A stretch of 43,603 nt of DNA from positions 1-43,603 of IMG/VR virus record IMGVR_UViG_3300036791_000312. One strand, given 5' to 3'. Source of the DNA: a virus. Below, in pieces: positions 16,193-24,234 of this stretch; positions within the stretch are counted from its first letter, which is position 1, and every line of letters starts with the position of its first letter. The position numbers and the translations under genes are program-made. The notes below the pieces were generated by a model. The model saw only the letters and a program-made list of their open reading frames with translations, made no database searches and had not been told where the DNA came from.

Positions 16193-17692
16193 TTACTGCG
16201 TAGGTGGTGGCCCGCCGCCACCCGGCGGCGTCGTGCCCGCAGGCGCGGGCGTCGGCTCGCCCGAGGGTGCGGCAGTGGCCTGCGACCCGGGCGTTGAAGT
16301 CAGGATCTCGCGGGCCGTCGCGGCCTCGGCCTTCGCTGCGGCCTGCAGCTCGGCCTCGCGCTTCGCCTCCTCGGCCTTCTCCATCTCAGCGATCTGCTCG
16401 GGCGTGTAGCCGAGCTCCAGCCAGATGACCGGCAACGGGATGCCGAGCGTGGACTTCTTCTGGGCGGCGTCGACGAGCGCACCCGGTGCGACCCGCTCGG
16501 GGTTCTGCCAGATGGCTTCGCAGTCGGCGGCCTCGACCTTGATCCCGGTAGCCGTAAGCGCCAGTGCGATCGCTTCCTCCCAGGAGTCCGAGAAGAACAG
16601 GGTCTTGCTCCTGCACTTCGAGACGAGCCCGGCCTCTGCAACCGAGAGGGCGTCGCCGCTCATGTTCACGAGCTTCGCGAGCAGGTAGTGCGGTGGCGTG
16701 CGCGTCTGCGCCGCGAGGTGCGTCACGTACATCTCGATCGCGTTGACGAAGTTGTTGAGGTCAGCGGCGGGCAAGTCCATGACCCGCGCATCTGGTGGCT
16801 TGAAGCTCCAGAGCCGACTCATCGCCGCCTTCAACTCGACGGCCGAGAGCGTCGCGCCGGTCTCCGGGTCCTTCGGCAGCTCGATGCCCGTCACGACACG
16901 CTGCGGGAACGCCCCGTACTCGGAGGTGACGATCATGTCCGTGCACAACTTGTTGATCGCGTTCTGCAGCGGGATCGCGGGCTCGAGATCCGAGTGTGCG
17001 ACGCCGAGGATTCCTGGCTTGTTCTCCAGCGGGATCACCGGCACGACGCCGAGCGGGTTGTCGACCTCGGCGGGCTCGCCCGTCCGTCCGACCCAGGTCG
17101 TCCCGCTGATCTGCGTCCCTGGACTCGACACGGGCTCGGCGCTCTCCCACTTGAGCACCACGTCCGGCAGGTAGAGCGTCAGGTACTGGTAGCCATCGTC
17201 ACCGAGCCAGCGCTTGATCGCTGCGAGACGGTTGCGCCGGTTGCCCGGGTCGGTCGCGACGAGCACCTGCGAGGCGTGCTCGACCGTGATGAGCGGCTCA
17301 CCGCCGTTCGGGTCGACGAGCAGGAAGGCGCGGCCGTTCTTCCCAGCCTCGGTGTGCGCGACCACGCTCTCCACGTCGAGTGCGTTCGCCTGCCAGAGCG
17401 CCCAGGCGTCATCACTCACGTTGCCCGTGACCCGGAAGCCGACGACACGCAGGCGCTCGACCGCGGCGTCGACGACGATCTGACACCAGTTGTCCGCGAA
17501 GGCACTGAACAGGGCGCCGAAGGCCTCACGGAACTTCGAGGTCGCGAACTGCAGCGGGTGACGCCCGTCGTAGTAGGCCTCGTACCACGAGGCTTGCTCG
17601 GCTCGCACGTCGAGCACCGGCAGCAGGAAGTTGCGCCAGTCCTCGGGCGTGCGCTCAGCGGCGCGTGGCAGCCGTGTCGCGATCGTGCTCAC
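16193..17692 (-). CDS. Portal protein (SPP1 gp6-like)
   Basis: This 499-aa protein has a GTG start overlapping the terminase stop. ASWYEAYYDGRHPLQFATSK near the N-terminus, NALDVESVVAHTEAGKNGRA, and IPLQNAINKLCTDMIVTSEY are the standard marks of this portal family. The C-terminus is Pro/Gly/Thr-rich (GTTPPGGGGPPP). It should form the dodecameric ring for DNA entry and exit and terminase docking. Confidence 0.92.
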   Translation of the reverse strand: MSTIATRLPRAAERTPEDWRNFLLPVLDVRAEQASWYEAYYDGRHPLQFATSKFREAFGALFSAFADNWCQIVVDAAVERLRVVGFRVTGNVSDDAWALWQANALDVESVVAHTEAGKNGRAFLLVDPNGGEPLITVEHASQVLVATDPGNRRNRLAAIKRWLGDDGYQYLTLYLPDVVLKWESAEPVSSPGTQISGTTWVGRTGEPAEVDNPLGVVPVIPLENKPGILGVAHSDLEPAIPLQNAINKLCTDMIVTSEYGAFPQRVVTGIELPKDPETGATLSAVELKAAMSRLWSFKPPDARVMDLPAADLNNFVNAIEMYVTHLAAQTRTPPHYLLAKLVNMSGDALSVAEAGLVSKCRSKTLFFSDSWEEAIALALTATGIKVEAADCEAIWQNPERVAPGALVDAAQKKSTLGIPLPVIWLELGYTPEQIAEMEKAEEAKREAELQAAAKAEAATAREILTSTPGSQATAAPSGEPTPAPAGTTPPGGGGPPPTQ

Positions 17693-19032
17693 TGGAAGGC
17701 GAACTCCGTTCGGTCGAGGTTGTCGGCCAGCGCATCGCTGCGGGCCTCGTAGGCGAGCACGGCCGCGATCGCGAGATCGATGTTGGCGCCCGTGCGTCCC
17801 TTCTCCAGCCAGTAGCCGCCGCGGGCCTCGCGGATCTGGGCGTTCAGCATGTGCCGTGCGAGTGCTTCGTCACCCGTGTGCACGACTGCACCCGCGATCA
17901 GGTCGGTACGGAAGCGCTCGACCGCCGCCATCATCTTCGTGCGGCTCGTCTGGAAGCGCAGCACGACCGAGCCGTAGCGCCGTGCCCACTCGTCGATCTC
18001 GGTCTGCCAGAGCGGCGGGTCGGCGTACATGCGCTCGACCCGGTACAGCTCGAAGGCGTCCTCAACCTGCGCGTCGACCTCGTCCGAGCGCACCTCCCAC
18101 TCACCCGGGCCCTTCGGCTTCTCCCAGACCGCGAGCGGCTGCAGCAGCCCGTCACTCAGACGGCAGGCGACGAGTGCGGTGGCGTCGTGATAGCGCGAGC
18201 CGTCGAAGCCGAGCGCGATCGCGTCCCCGGGCTCCAGCCGTTCGGCCGAGGCGGCGTCCTGCCACATCTCCGGCCGCAGCCACCACGTTTCGGCACCCAT
18301 CCAGATCCCGCAGGCGAAGCGGGCCCACTGCCACGGCAGCATCGAGGGCGAGCTGTGCCGCTGCGCGAGCAGCTCGGGCGTCTGCCAGCTCGCGGGGTTG
18401 ACCTCCTTCACGAGCCGCAGGTCCTCGGTGTCCTCGTCGGGCTCCAGTGCCCACTCGTGCATCGCGAAGCTGTCGTCGTCGGTGCGGACGTGCAGGTAGT
18501 GCCCCTCGCGCCGCAGGCCTGGCAGCTTGCGAGCCGCCGCCCGCATCTCCCCGAGCGGTGAGAGCTCGTGATCGCCCGCCGTCGAGATCGTCACCATCTG
18601 GCCGTTGCGCGGCCCGAGCCCGTCCCGGAAGACGCCGTAGAGATCGGCCGAGCGGTGCCGGTGCAGCTCGTCGACGAGCGCCAGCGTCGGGATCACGCCG
18701 TCGGCCGTGTCCACGTCGGCCGCCAAGACTCGAATCCGCCCGGAGTCACGGCGGCTGCGGATCTGCCGGTAGCCGGACTTCGTGACCACCCGCCGCTGCA
18801 GGCCCTCCGAGCGCCCGACGAAGCCGGTGGCCTGCTCGTAGAGGATCGTCGCCTGATCGCGTGAGGCAGCGCCGATCACGCACTCGGCATCCGGCGTCAC
18901 GATCAGGTGGTAGAGCGAGAGCGCCGCGAGCAGGGTGGTCTTGCCGTTCTTCTTCGAGAGCAGGACGAGCGTCTCGCGGACGCCCTCGAAGTAGTCCGTC
19001 AGCAGCCGCCGCTGGAAGGGCTCCAGCAGCAC
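17689..19032 (-). CDS. Terminase large subunit
   Basis: This encodes 447 aa from a GTG, the first standard start. Walker A is around LSKKNGKTTL, Walker B around TLALVDELHRH, and the nuclease domain shows ALGFDGSRYHDATALVA and ANIDLAIAAVLAYEA. The N-terminus is likely longer: codons upstream read GDLGSFDRFCRALTLEQGG, expected for this family, and the frame is open to 19161. A CTG at 19152 with AGAGGA just upstream could be the true start (487 aa). The protein powers genome packaging and cuts the concatemer. The portal gene overlaps by 4 bases. Confidence 0.92.
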   Translation of the reverse strand: MLLEPFQRRLLTDYFEGVRETLVLLSKKNGKTTLLAALSLYHLIVTPDAECVIGAASRDQATILYEQATGFVGRSEGLQRRVVTKSGYRQIRSRRDSGRIRVLAADVDTADGVIPTLALVDELHRHRSADLYGVFRDGLGPRNGQMVTISTAGDHELSPLGEMRAAARKLPGLRREGHYLHVRTDDDSFAMHEWALEPDEDTEDLRLVKEVNPASWQTPELLAQRHSSPSMLPWQWARFACGIWMGAETWWLRPEMWQDAASAERLEPGDAIALGFDGSRYHDATALVACRLSDGLLQPLAVWEKPKGPGEWEVRSDEVDAQVEDAFELYRVERMYADPPLWQTEIDEWARRYGSVVLRFQTSRTKMMAAVERFRTDLIAGAVVHTGDEALARHMLNAQIREARGGYWLEKGRTGANIDLAIAAVLAYEARSDALADNLDRTEFAFQ

Positions 19033-19087
19033 GGGCCCGCCCTGCTCCAGCGTCAGCGCACGGCAGAAGCGATCGAAGGAGCCAAGG

Positions 19088-19612
19088 TCACCCGTGGTAC
19101 CCGCGGCGCCGCTCGGCGAGCTCGTCGACTTCGGTGAAGGGGTCGTCGTCAGGGGATTCCTCTACGGGTTGTGGTGGTGGGGCCTCGGCTCGCATGCGGA
19201 CGGAGGGCTTGCCGTAGCGCGTCGGCGCGAGTCGTTCGAGCAGCCAGCTCGCGGCCTGCCAGGAGTCGCGGGCGGCGCGGGTGATCTCACCGACGAGCAG
19301 CACTTCGGCCTCGGCCTGCGAGCGCTCGACGGCCTCACGGAAGATCCGGTACTCCACGTCCTCGGCCTTGCCCGAGCGCCCGCGTGTCATCCAGCGCTTG
19401 TAGGTCGAGTAGTCGACGCCGATGGCCTTGATCGCAACCTGCAGGTAGGCGCCCGAGCGCAGCATCGTCGTCAGCCGGTTCGAGAGCTCCTCGGTCAGGA
19501 GCGTCGGTCGCCCGACTCGACCCATGTGTGAGACGCACTTCGTGAAGCCCTCCATCGCGTTGCGCTTGCAGGGCTCACCGGCCACGGTCGTCGCGTCGCA
19601 GAGCTGCGTCAC
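19088..19612 (-). CDS. Terminase small subunit
   Basis: This 174-aa protein starts at a GTG overlapping the methyltransferase stop. Residues 1-30 look like a zinc knuckle (Cys5, Cys15, Cys26, His29). A helix-turn-helix-like segment follows (LLTEELSNRLTTMLRSGAYL; KAIGVDYSTYKRWMTRG), then a helical oligomerisation region and an acidic tail. It recognises phage DNA and delivers it to the large subunit. The large-subunit frame probably begins inside this gene. Confidence 0.88.
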   Translation of the reverse strand: MTQLCDATTVAGEPCKRNAMEGFTKCVSHMGRVGRPTLLTEELSNRLTTMLRSGAYLQVAIKAIGVDYSTYKRWMTRGRSGKAEDVEYRIFREAVERSQAEAEVLLVGEITRAARDSWQAASWLLERLAPTRYGKPSVRMRAEAPPPQPVEESPDDDPFTEVDELAERRRGYHG

Positions 19613-20295
19613 CGGCTACAGCGCACAAGCGAGGAAGGCGGGAAGAACGTGTACTGCGTGCCCGGCTTGACCTTGCGCCCGTTGACGTAGCGGAAGTGCT
19701 CCGCGAGCCGCGCGAGCACGTCGAGATACACGTCCGTCGAGCGCTCGTAGTCGAAGTGCCACTCGAAGACCAGCTTGTGCAGGTGCCCGAAGTCCTCGAC
19801 GGCCTGCAGCAGCTCGATCTCGGCGCCTTCGATGTCGAGCTTCGCACCGTCCATGCCTGCGATCGCGTCCTCGAAGGCAACCACCGGGACCGCGAGCCCC
19901 TCGGCCCGCTGCTTGAGCAGCGAGTGACGCCAGAGCGAGCGCGAGAGGCCGAGGCGACCTGTGCCCCGATGCAGGGCCACGGCCTTCTCGCGCACGCGAG
20001 CGGTGAGCCCGTTCAGGGCCAGGTTGCGCCGCGCGAGCTCGGCGTGCTCGGGCCAGGGCTCGTAGGCGGTGACGGTCGCCCCGGCAGCGGTCGTCAGCAC
20101 CGCGAAGGTACCGATGTTGGCCCCAGCGTCGAGCCAGCGTTCGCCCGGCTCAGGGTGGAAGGCCCGCGTGAAGTACGACCGCCGCCGGACGACTTCATCG
20201 AGCACGCTCTCATCGGAGCTGCCCGGCCGGATGAGCCAGTGGAAGCCGCCGCACTCGACCTGCACGAGGTCGAGCCGCTCGGCAACGGTGCTCAT
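19609..20295 (-). CDS. FkbM-family methyltransferase
   Basis: This 228-aa protein starts at an ATG that overlaps the dioxygenase stop. It has an S-adenosylmethionine site: motif I WLDAGANIGTFAVL at residues 54-67, then VTAYEPWPEHAELARRNL with Glu79. The FkbM-like segment AKLDIEGAEIELLQAVEDFG lies around residue 155. FkbM enzymes O-methylate sugar or other hydroxyls. Tight coupling to a TET/JBP-like oxygenase and to terminase suggests the substrate could be oxidised phage DNA bases; this is inference. A metabolite or capsule substrate is the alternative. Confidence 0.85.
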   Translation of the reverse strand: MSTVAERLDLVQVECGGFHWLIRPGSSDESVLDEVVRRRSYFTRAFHPEPGERWLDAGANIGTFAVLTTAAGATVTAYEPWPEHAELARRNLALNGLTARVREKAVALHRGTGRLGLSRSLWRHSLLKQRAEGLAVPVVAFEDAIAGMDGAKLDIEGAEIELLQAVEDFGHLHKLVFEWHFDYERSTDVYLDVLARLAEHFRYVNGRKVKPGTQYTFFPPSSLVRCSR

Positions 20296-21119
20296 CGGGC
20301 GAACCTCGACCGCTCGCGCTCCGTGCGGCGCTGCGCTGCCAGGCGAACCGAGTCGACCTTCGGATCGCAGCGCCACATCTGCTGCAGCGAGTAGAAGACG
20401 ATCGAGAAGCGGTAGCCGTCCGAGCGGGCGATGCGGAACGGCGAGACGCCATGCAGGATCGACTGCCCATCGAACATGAGCAGTGAGTGATCCCGCAGCC
20501 GGAAGCAGAGATCGAGCTCCGGGCAGACGAGGTTGCCACCGACGCAGCCGGACTTGAAGACGAGCATGTTCGACCAGCAGTCCGCGAAGTTGCCCGTGTC
20601 GAAGTGGTAGGGCAGCTTGTTGTTGCGGTTGATGATCCCGCTCGTGAAGACACCACCTGCGAGCCGCCACTCCGGGAGCACGCGGGAGACGATCTGCTCG
20701 TGCTGGGCATAGAGCTCCGGGTTGAGCCGCCGGTACCAGGACTCGACGACCTCAGCCAGAGCTGCGATCACGGCGTGCTGCGTCGGCGCCTCGCTCGCCA
20801 GCTTCGCGTCCCGACAGGTCTCCTCGCCGCGCACCGTGACCTTCGGCGCGTAGCCGAACGTGCGGGAGGTCGAGACCATCCCAGCCGTGCGTGAGGTCGT
20901 CGCGAAGCGGATCGAGCGCAGCGCCGCGACGGCCATCGGCAGCTGCTCGTCGAGCTCGACGTAGACGGCCGCAGGTGCCGCATCGTTGCCGAGCGTGACG
21001 ATCGCGGGTTGATCGACCATCACCGAGACGTGGCGCTCGTCGGCGTAGGCACCGCGGTAGCGCTCCAGGTCGACCTCGCGGCGCTCGACGTACAGCCGCT
21101 CGAAGCCCTCATCCCACAT
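20292..21119 (-). CDS. TET/JBP-like Fe(II)/2-oxoglutarate dioxygenase
   Basis: This 275-aa protein starts at an ATG overlapping the ParB-like stop by 11 bases. FTSGIINRNNKLPYHFDTGN carries the HxD metal pair (His172, Asp174). The next parts are GGNLVCPELDLCFRL, then LLMFDGQSILHGVSPF with distal His223, and GYRFSIVFYSLQQM with Arg237 for 2-oxoglutarate. This layout matches the TET/JBP family that oxidises 5-methylcytosine or thymine in DNA. The N-terminal 150 residues are unassigned. No cytosine-C5 methyltransferase is visible, so thymine or a host-methylated base is the likelier substrate. Confidence 0.82.
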   Translation of the reverse strand: MWDEGFERLYVERREVDLERYRGAYADERHVSVMVDQPAIVTLGNDAAPAAVYVELDEQLPMAVAALRSIRFATTSRTAGMVSTSRTFGYAPKVTVRGEETCRDAKLASEAPTQHAVIAALAEVVESWYRRLNPELYAQHEQIVSRVLPEWRLAGGVFTSGIINRNNKLPYHFDTGNFADCWSNMLVFKSGCVGGNLVCPELDLCFRLRDHSLLMFDGQSILHGVSPFRIARSDGYRFSIVFYSLQQMWRCDPKVDSVRLAAQRRTERERSRFAR

Positions 21120-21756
21120 CGGTCACCGCCGCGAGGACGATGGCCTCGACGACCTCCGAGTAGGAGTCGACGCCGAGCTTGTCTCCGATCGCGTCGAGCG
21201 CATCGACCAGCCGCTCGTAGCGCTCCTGGTCGTAGCTGAGCTGGATGCGGAACAGCGTCGCGTCTCCGATCGCGTAGGGCTGCCCGGCCGGGTCGGCGCG
21301 GCGCCCAGCCTGTTCGAGCCGCGCGGGCTCCAGGTAGGCGAGCAGGGCATCGAGGTCGTCACGCGAGTAGCCGATCCCGTCGAGGGACTCGGTCGTCGCG
21401 AGCTCGCTCAGCAGCTCGGCCAGCTCGCGATCGTCGTAGAGCCCGAGGTCAGCGAGGCGGTTGTCTGCCAGCAGGTAGGCCTCGACTTCCTCGTCCGTGA
21501 GATCGCTACGCACGGTCGCGACGTGCGACCACCCGGCACGTCGAGCGGCCTGCCAGACGTGGTGCCCGGCAACGATCGTGCCGTCCGTCAGCGCGAGGAT
21601 CGGGCGCTGCTGCCCGAAGCGATCGAGGCTGCGGCGGATCGCGTCCACATCGCCGCGGCGCGGGTTGCGTGGATGGGCGTGCAGCTCGTCGAGCGCGACG
21701 AGCAGCGGCTCCAGTCCTGCGTTGCCGGTCCAGACCGTCGTCGTTCGCGTCGACAT
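21109..21756 (-). CDS. ParB/Srx-fold protein (ParB-like nuclease domain)
   Basis: This 215-aa protein starts at an ATG with GGGAGGGG upstream. Residues 14-110 form a ParB-like domain: LHAHPRNPRRGDVDAIRRSL, DGTIVAGHHVWQAARRAGW (GHH in place of the usual GHR) and VEAYLLADNRLADLG. The C-terminal third is less conserved. Such domains accompany DNA-modification and methyltransferase genes in phages. It opens a run of tightly coupled genes (dioxygenase, FkbM, terminase). A role as nuclease, nucleotide-binding or DNA-guiding factor is possible. Confidence 0.85.
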   Translation of the reverse strand: MSTRTTTVWTGNAGLEPLLVALDELHAHPRNPRRGDVDAIRRSLDRFGQQRPILALTDGTIVAGHHVWQAARRAGWSHVATVRSDLTDEEVEAYLLADNRLADLGLYDDRELAELLSELATTESLDGIGYSRDDLDALLAYLEPARLEQAGRRADPAGQPYAIGDATLFRIQLSYDQERYERLVDALDAIGDKLGVDSYSEVVEAIVLAAVTDVG

Positions 21757-21864
21757 GGCCCCTCCCTTCGCGTCTGATTTCGCACCGCACGCACGCGCAC
21801 GCGCGTTTTTCGGGTTTTTTCCGCGGCAGGCCAGCTGCCGTCCGCCCGATGCACCGATGGGGTC

Positions 21865-22029
21865 CTACCCCTGGTGCTGTCCGCTACGGATGCGGGCGTG
21901 CGCCAACGCTCCGTGCTTCGTCTTCGAGCGAGCGACGATCTTGCCGTTCGACTTGTCGACCACTGCGAAGTTGCCAGTGCTCGCGGTCTTCGTCGGCCGA
22001 TGGTGGACGGTGAACCTGTCAGCGGGCAC
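21865..22029 (-). CDS. Small basic hypothetical protein
   Basis: This 54-aa protein starts at a GTG with AGGAGGG upstream and overlaps the HNH gene by 11 bases. Sequence includes FAVVDKSNGKIVARSKTKHG and ends RIRSGQHQG. It is Lys/Arg-rich and might bind nucleic acid. The following 108 bases (21757-21864) hold T-runs (gcgcgtttttcgggtttttt) but no clear gene. Confidence 0.65.
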   Translation of the reverse strand: MPADRFTVHHRPTKTASTGNFAVVDKSNGKIVARSKTKHGALAHARIRSGQHQG

Positions 22030-22309
22030 GACGCCCTCCTCTCACGCTGTTGTGACACTCGCCGCACAGTGCGACGAGTCGATCCATTGGTGCCAGCTCG
22101 GGGCCACCGAGTACGAGTGAGTCGACGTGATGCACCTCGACTGCCTGCCGACCACACCACTCGCATCGTCCCTGTGCGTTGCCGATCACCTTGCTTCGCA
22201 GTCGGCGCCACGGTCGTCCGCCTCTGCGCCGATGCTGCTCACAACGAGACTCGCCACTGACAGCGATCGTCGGGCAGCCGGGCACGGCACAGACCGTGCC
22301 TGCTCTCAT
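22019..22309 (-). CDS. HNH endonuclease
   Basis: This 96-aa protein starts at an ATG overlapping the previous stop (ATGA). An N-terminal zinc cluster (Cys7, Cys12, Cys23, His26) precedes the HNH core: RCEWCGRQAVEVHHVDSLVL with the tandem His at 60-61, then MDRLVALCGECHNSVRGG. HNH genes beside terminases are common and often needed for packaging cleavage. It is separated from terminase by the ParB-TET-FkbM set here. Confidence 0.88.
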   Translation of the reverse strand: MRAGTVCAVPGCPTIAVSGESRCEQHRRRGGRPWRRLRSKVIGNAQGRCEWCGRQAVEVHHVDSLVLGGPELAPMDRLVALCGECHNSVRGGRRAR

Positions 22310-22590
22310 CGCCGCTGCTTGCGTTCCGTCAGCACGCGCACGTCGAGCACGGCCACACGTGGGATCTGCATCACGTCTGCGCACATCGCTGCATCCGCCT
22401 CGCGCTCGTTGCGCGTGCTGCCCATCAGCAGCACGTAGTCGTCGTGATCGACGAGCAGGTAGCCGCAGGAGTGATGCACGAGGTCGTCGTCCGCGGCACT
22501 ACGGACTGCGGCATGGATCGACTGCCAGCCTGCCGTGCTCTGCGAGTCGAGCCAGTCGACCTCGACGAACTCGTAGGGCGTAGCGCTCAA
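22306..22590 (-). CDS. Hypothetical protein
   Basis: This 94-aa protein has a TTG start overlapping the previous stop. Contains EFVEVDWLDSQSTAGWQSIH and VDHDDYVLLMGSTRNEREAD; a compact mixed alpha-beta domain is likely. No family is recognised. Confidence 0.65.
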   Translation of the reverse strand: MSATPYEFVEVDWLDSQSTAGWQSIHAAVRSAADDDLVHHSCGYLLVDHDDYVLLMGSTRNEREADAAMCADVMQIPRVAVLDVRVLTERKQRR

Positions 22591-22799
22591 CCGCCGACGT
22601 TCAGCGCACGCACCTTGGCCCGCGCTTCCTTGTCGTGCTCGTCGAAGTCGCGTCCGTCGAAGGCGTTGTGGACGACGTGCTGCACACCGGCCTCTGGGTA
22701 GTCGATCGTCGGGCCGCAGGCGCAGTCAGCACAGAGCGAGTGCTCGGCAAGATCGTCGACGGGCACCGTGTGCATCCGGCCGACGTTGCGCCAGCTCAC
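22587..22799 (-). CDS. Small acidic Cys/His protein
   Basis: This frame encodes 70 aa from a GTG, or 62 aa from the ATG at 22775 (MHTVPVDDLAEHSLCADCAC). Similar short proteins with a CxxCxCGP-like segment and a C-terminal HNAFDGRDFDEH are frequent in actinobacteriophages. Their function is unknown. The Cys cluster suggests metal binding. Confidence 0.65.
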   Translation of the reverse strand: MSWRNVGRMHTVPVDDLAEHSLCADCACGPTIDYPEAGVQHVVHNAFDGRDFDEHDKEARAKVRALNVGG

Positions 22800-22802
22800 G
22801 GC

Positions 22803-22895
22803 CTAGCCCCAGCCGTGGAAGTAGGCGATCACGACGAAGACGGCGATCACGACGAGCGAGGCCGTGCGGACGAACGACTCGTAGTTCGGGTTCAT
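22803..22895 (-). CDS. Tiny single-span membrane protein
   Basis: This 30-aa frame (MNPNYESFVRTASLVVIAVF then VVIAYFHGWG) starts at an ATG overlapping the neighbouring stop (ATGA) and ends before the next gene. One membrane span covers residues about 10-27. Its translational coupling argues that it is real. Function unknown. Confidence 0.6.
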   Translation of the reverse strand: MNPNYESFVRTASLVVIAVFVVIAYFHGWG

Positions 22896-23143
22896 CGCTT
22901 CCCCTTCTTCGGCTTGAGTGCGGGTACTCGACGATGGACGACGGCGTTGACCTTGCCTTTCGTACCCATCGTGTCGCCTCGCGCGGCATACGACTTCGCA
23001 GCTCGGCCCGTCGCGATCCGCTGGCGTTCCGAGATCCCTGCCTTCTTCGCCTGCGCCTTCGTCGGCACCGGGTAGGCCCGCTTCGACGGGTACACGAACG
23101 CCGACGGTGGCAGCTTCGAGCGCTGCTTCGCAGTCAGTGCCAT
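22892..23143 (-). CDS. Small basic conserved phage protein
   Basis: This 83-aa protein starts at an ATG. The pattern ALTAKQRSKLPPSAFVYPSK then AYPVPTKAQAKKAGISERQR recalls a widespread actinophage family of unknown role (members usually begin LTAKQRKALPxSAFAxP). A Lys/Arg-rich tail follows. A 111-base stretch upstream (23144-23254) may hold its promoter; I cannot place one securely. Confidence 0.7.
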   Translation of the reverse strand: MALTAKQRSKLPPSAFVYPSKRAYPVPTKAQAKKAGISERQRIATGRAAKSYAARGDTMGTKGKVNAVVHRRVPALKPKKGKR

Positions 23144-23254
23144 GTGAACAGAACCCCCTGAGATTCGACCCGAGAGCGCACGTCGCACTACAGCAACTTG
23201 CGTGTCCGCGACTATGAGGCGGAACCGACTCGGGCTCGCCTCGGAGCGTAGCGC

Positions 23255-23563
23255 TTACGTGCCGAGCTGTCGACGCATCTTGTCGAGCGTGCGCCGGATC
23301 GCCCGAATGTCGGCGCTCAGATTCGGCTCGACGCGAGCGAGCTCCAGGGCTTCGAGCTCCAGCTCGATCACGGCCGTGGCGCTGCAGAGGGCGAAGCGAT
23401 CACGAGCTGCCTTCGCCCGGTGCGCCTGCCGTGTCAGGGAGCGCTGCTCGGCCTCGCTCACGGCCTCGGGCTCATCGCTCAGGGCTTGATGCGGCTCGGC
23501 CGTGTAGCCACACTCCGAGCGCTGGTGCAGCAGACGTGGCAGCTCGACGGCGAGTCCGCTCAC
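23255..23563 (-). CDS. Hypothetical helical protein
   Basis: This 102-aa protein starts at a GTG overlapping the neighbouring stop. The second half is helical (ATAVIELELEALELARVE; IRRTLDKMRRQLGT). A similar VVELELAGL segment is seen in the protein at 31545-31877, perhaps a shared module. Function unknown. Confidence 0.6.
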   Translation of the reverse strand: MSGLAVELPRLLHQRSECGYTAEPHQALSDEPEAVSEAEQRSLTRQAHRAKAARDRFALCSATAVIELELEALELARVEPNLSADIRAIRRTLDKMRRQLGT

Positions 23564-23760
23564 ACCTTCACCCGTTGCCCGACTGCTGCCAGGCGGCTCG
23601 CGGCACGACCTCGGCGCCAGGCTCGCTGGTAGTCCAGGAGCCAGCTGGTTGCAGGGCGTCCGGCTGCTCCATCGAGGTAGCCGATCCGCCGCAAGGTCCG
23701 GGTCGTCGCCTCTCGCTTCACCCGGCCGTAGGCTACACCGATGTGACCTGCGGGCGCCAC
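23560..23760 (-). CDS. Small basic hypothetical protein, first of the leftward late operon
   Basis: This 66-aa protein has a GTG start and is basic throughout (RVKREATTRTLRRIGYLDGA). It is divergent from the rightward gene at 23833, with 72 bases between. The late operon promoter is expected here. No family is recognised. Confidence 0.55.
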   Translation of the reverse strand: MAPAGHIGVAYGRVKREATTRTLRRIGYLDGAAGRPATSWLLDYQRAWRRGRAASRLAAVGQRVKV

Positions 23761-23832
23761 TGCGGGTACACGACGGCTCAGTCATCATGAATGGCGGCGC
23801 GTGTACGCGGGCCACAACGAACGGAGGCGACG
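23761..23832. promoter_or_regulatory. Divergent intergenic region between late and rightward operons
   Basis: These 72 bases separate two genes transcribed away from each other. They must carry at least the rightward start signals, including ggaggcgacg ahead of the ATG. A 19-base stretch ending in the ATG (23817-23835) is repeated exactly at the integrase start. No clear -35/-10 pair stands out in this GC-rich sequence. Confidence 0.45.
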
Positions 23833-24102
23833 ATGACCAAGACTTTCTACGTAAAGGGCGTGAAGATGCGCACCAGCTCCCAGCGGCGCTACGTCGTGGT
23901 TGCGGGGCGGGAGCACGCTGCTGAGGGTCGGCAGTGGGACTACCGCACCGAGTCCTACGTGCCCAGGCACTTCGCAGCGATCGCGCCCTCCATCGTCAGG
24001 CGCAGCGACAGCTTTGAGGTCGCACGTAAGGCAGCGTCGGCGCAACGGGTGGCGGGCGGTTACGCGGTCGTGATCGATACGACCACGGGTGAGGAGGTCT
24101 AA
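23833..24102 (+). CDS. Small basic hypothetical protein
   Basis: This 89-aa protein starts at an ATG with GGAGG six bases upstream. Contains FYVKGVKMRTSSQRRYVVVA and ends YAVVIDTTTGEEV. It is the first of six rightward genes. Basic residues and beta-like strands suggest a nucleic-acid-binding fold, but there is no firm family. Confidence 0.65.
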   Translation: MTKTFYVKGVKMRTSSQRRYVVVAGREHAAEGRQWDYRTESYVPRHFAAIAPSIVRRSDSFEVARKAASAQRVAGGYAVVIDTTTGEEV

Positions 24103-24137
24103 CCCGCCAAGCGCATCGCAAGCCTAGCGACCGAGCT

Positions 24138-24167
24138 GGGCGGGCCCCGGGTTTGACCCCGAGGCCC
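24138..24167 (+). terminator. Hairpin between first two rightward genes
   Basis: The sequence gggccccgggtttgacccc followed by gaggcccg can pair gggcc with ggccc and gggt with accc around a ttg loop. It has no T-run. It may be a partial terminator or RNA stabiliser in the 132-base gap between genes at 23833 and 24235. Confidence 0.35.
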
Positions 24168-24234
24168 GGACAGATCGGCCGGGATGCAACCCCGACCCAT
24201 CACTCAACCAACGAGCACAAGGAGCGTACAGATC

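Noticed and set aside
21757-21864. T-runs near 21810 as an intrinsic terminator
   Set aside because: The preceding cgcacgcgcg repeat forms no stable stem, and plus-strand transcription is not expected here.
24103-24234. tRNA-like sequence in the gap
   Set aside because: Only a single hairpin is visible; no cloverleaf arms or anticodon stem can be drawn. No tRNA was found elsewhere by eye.
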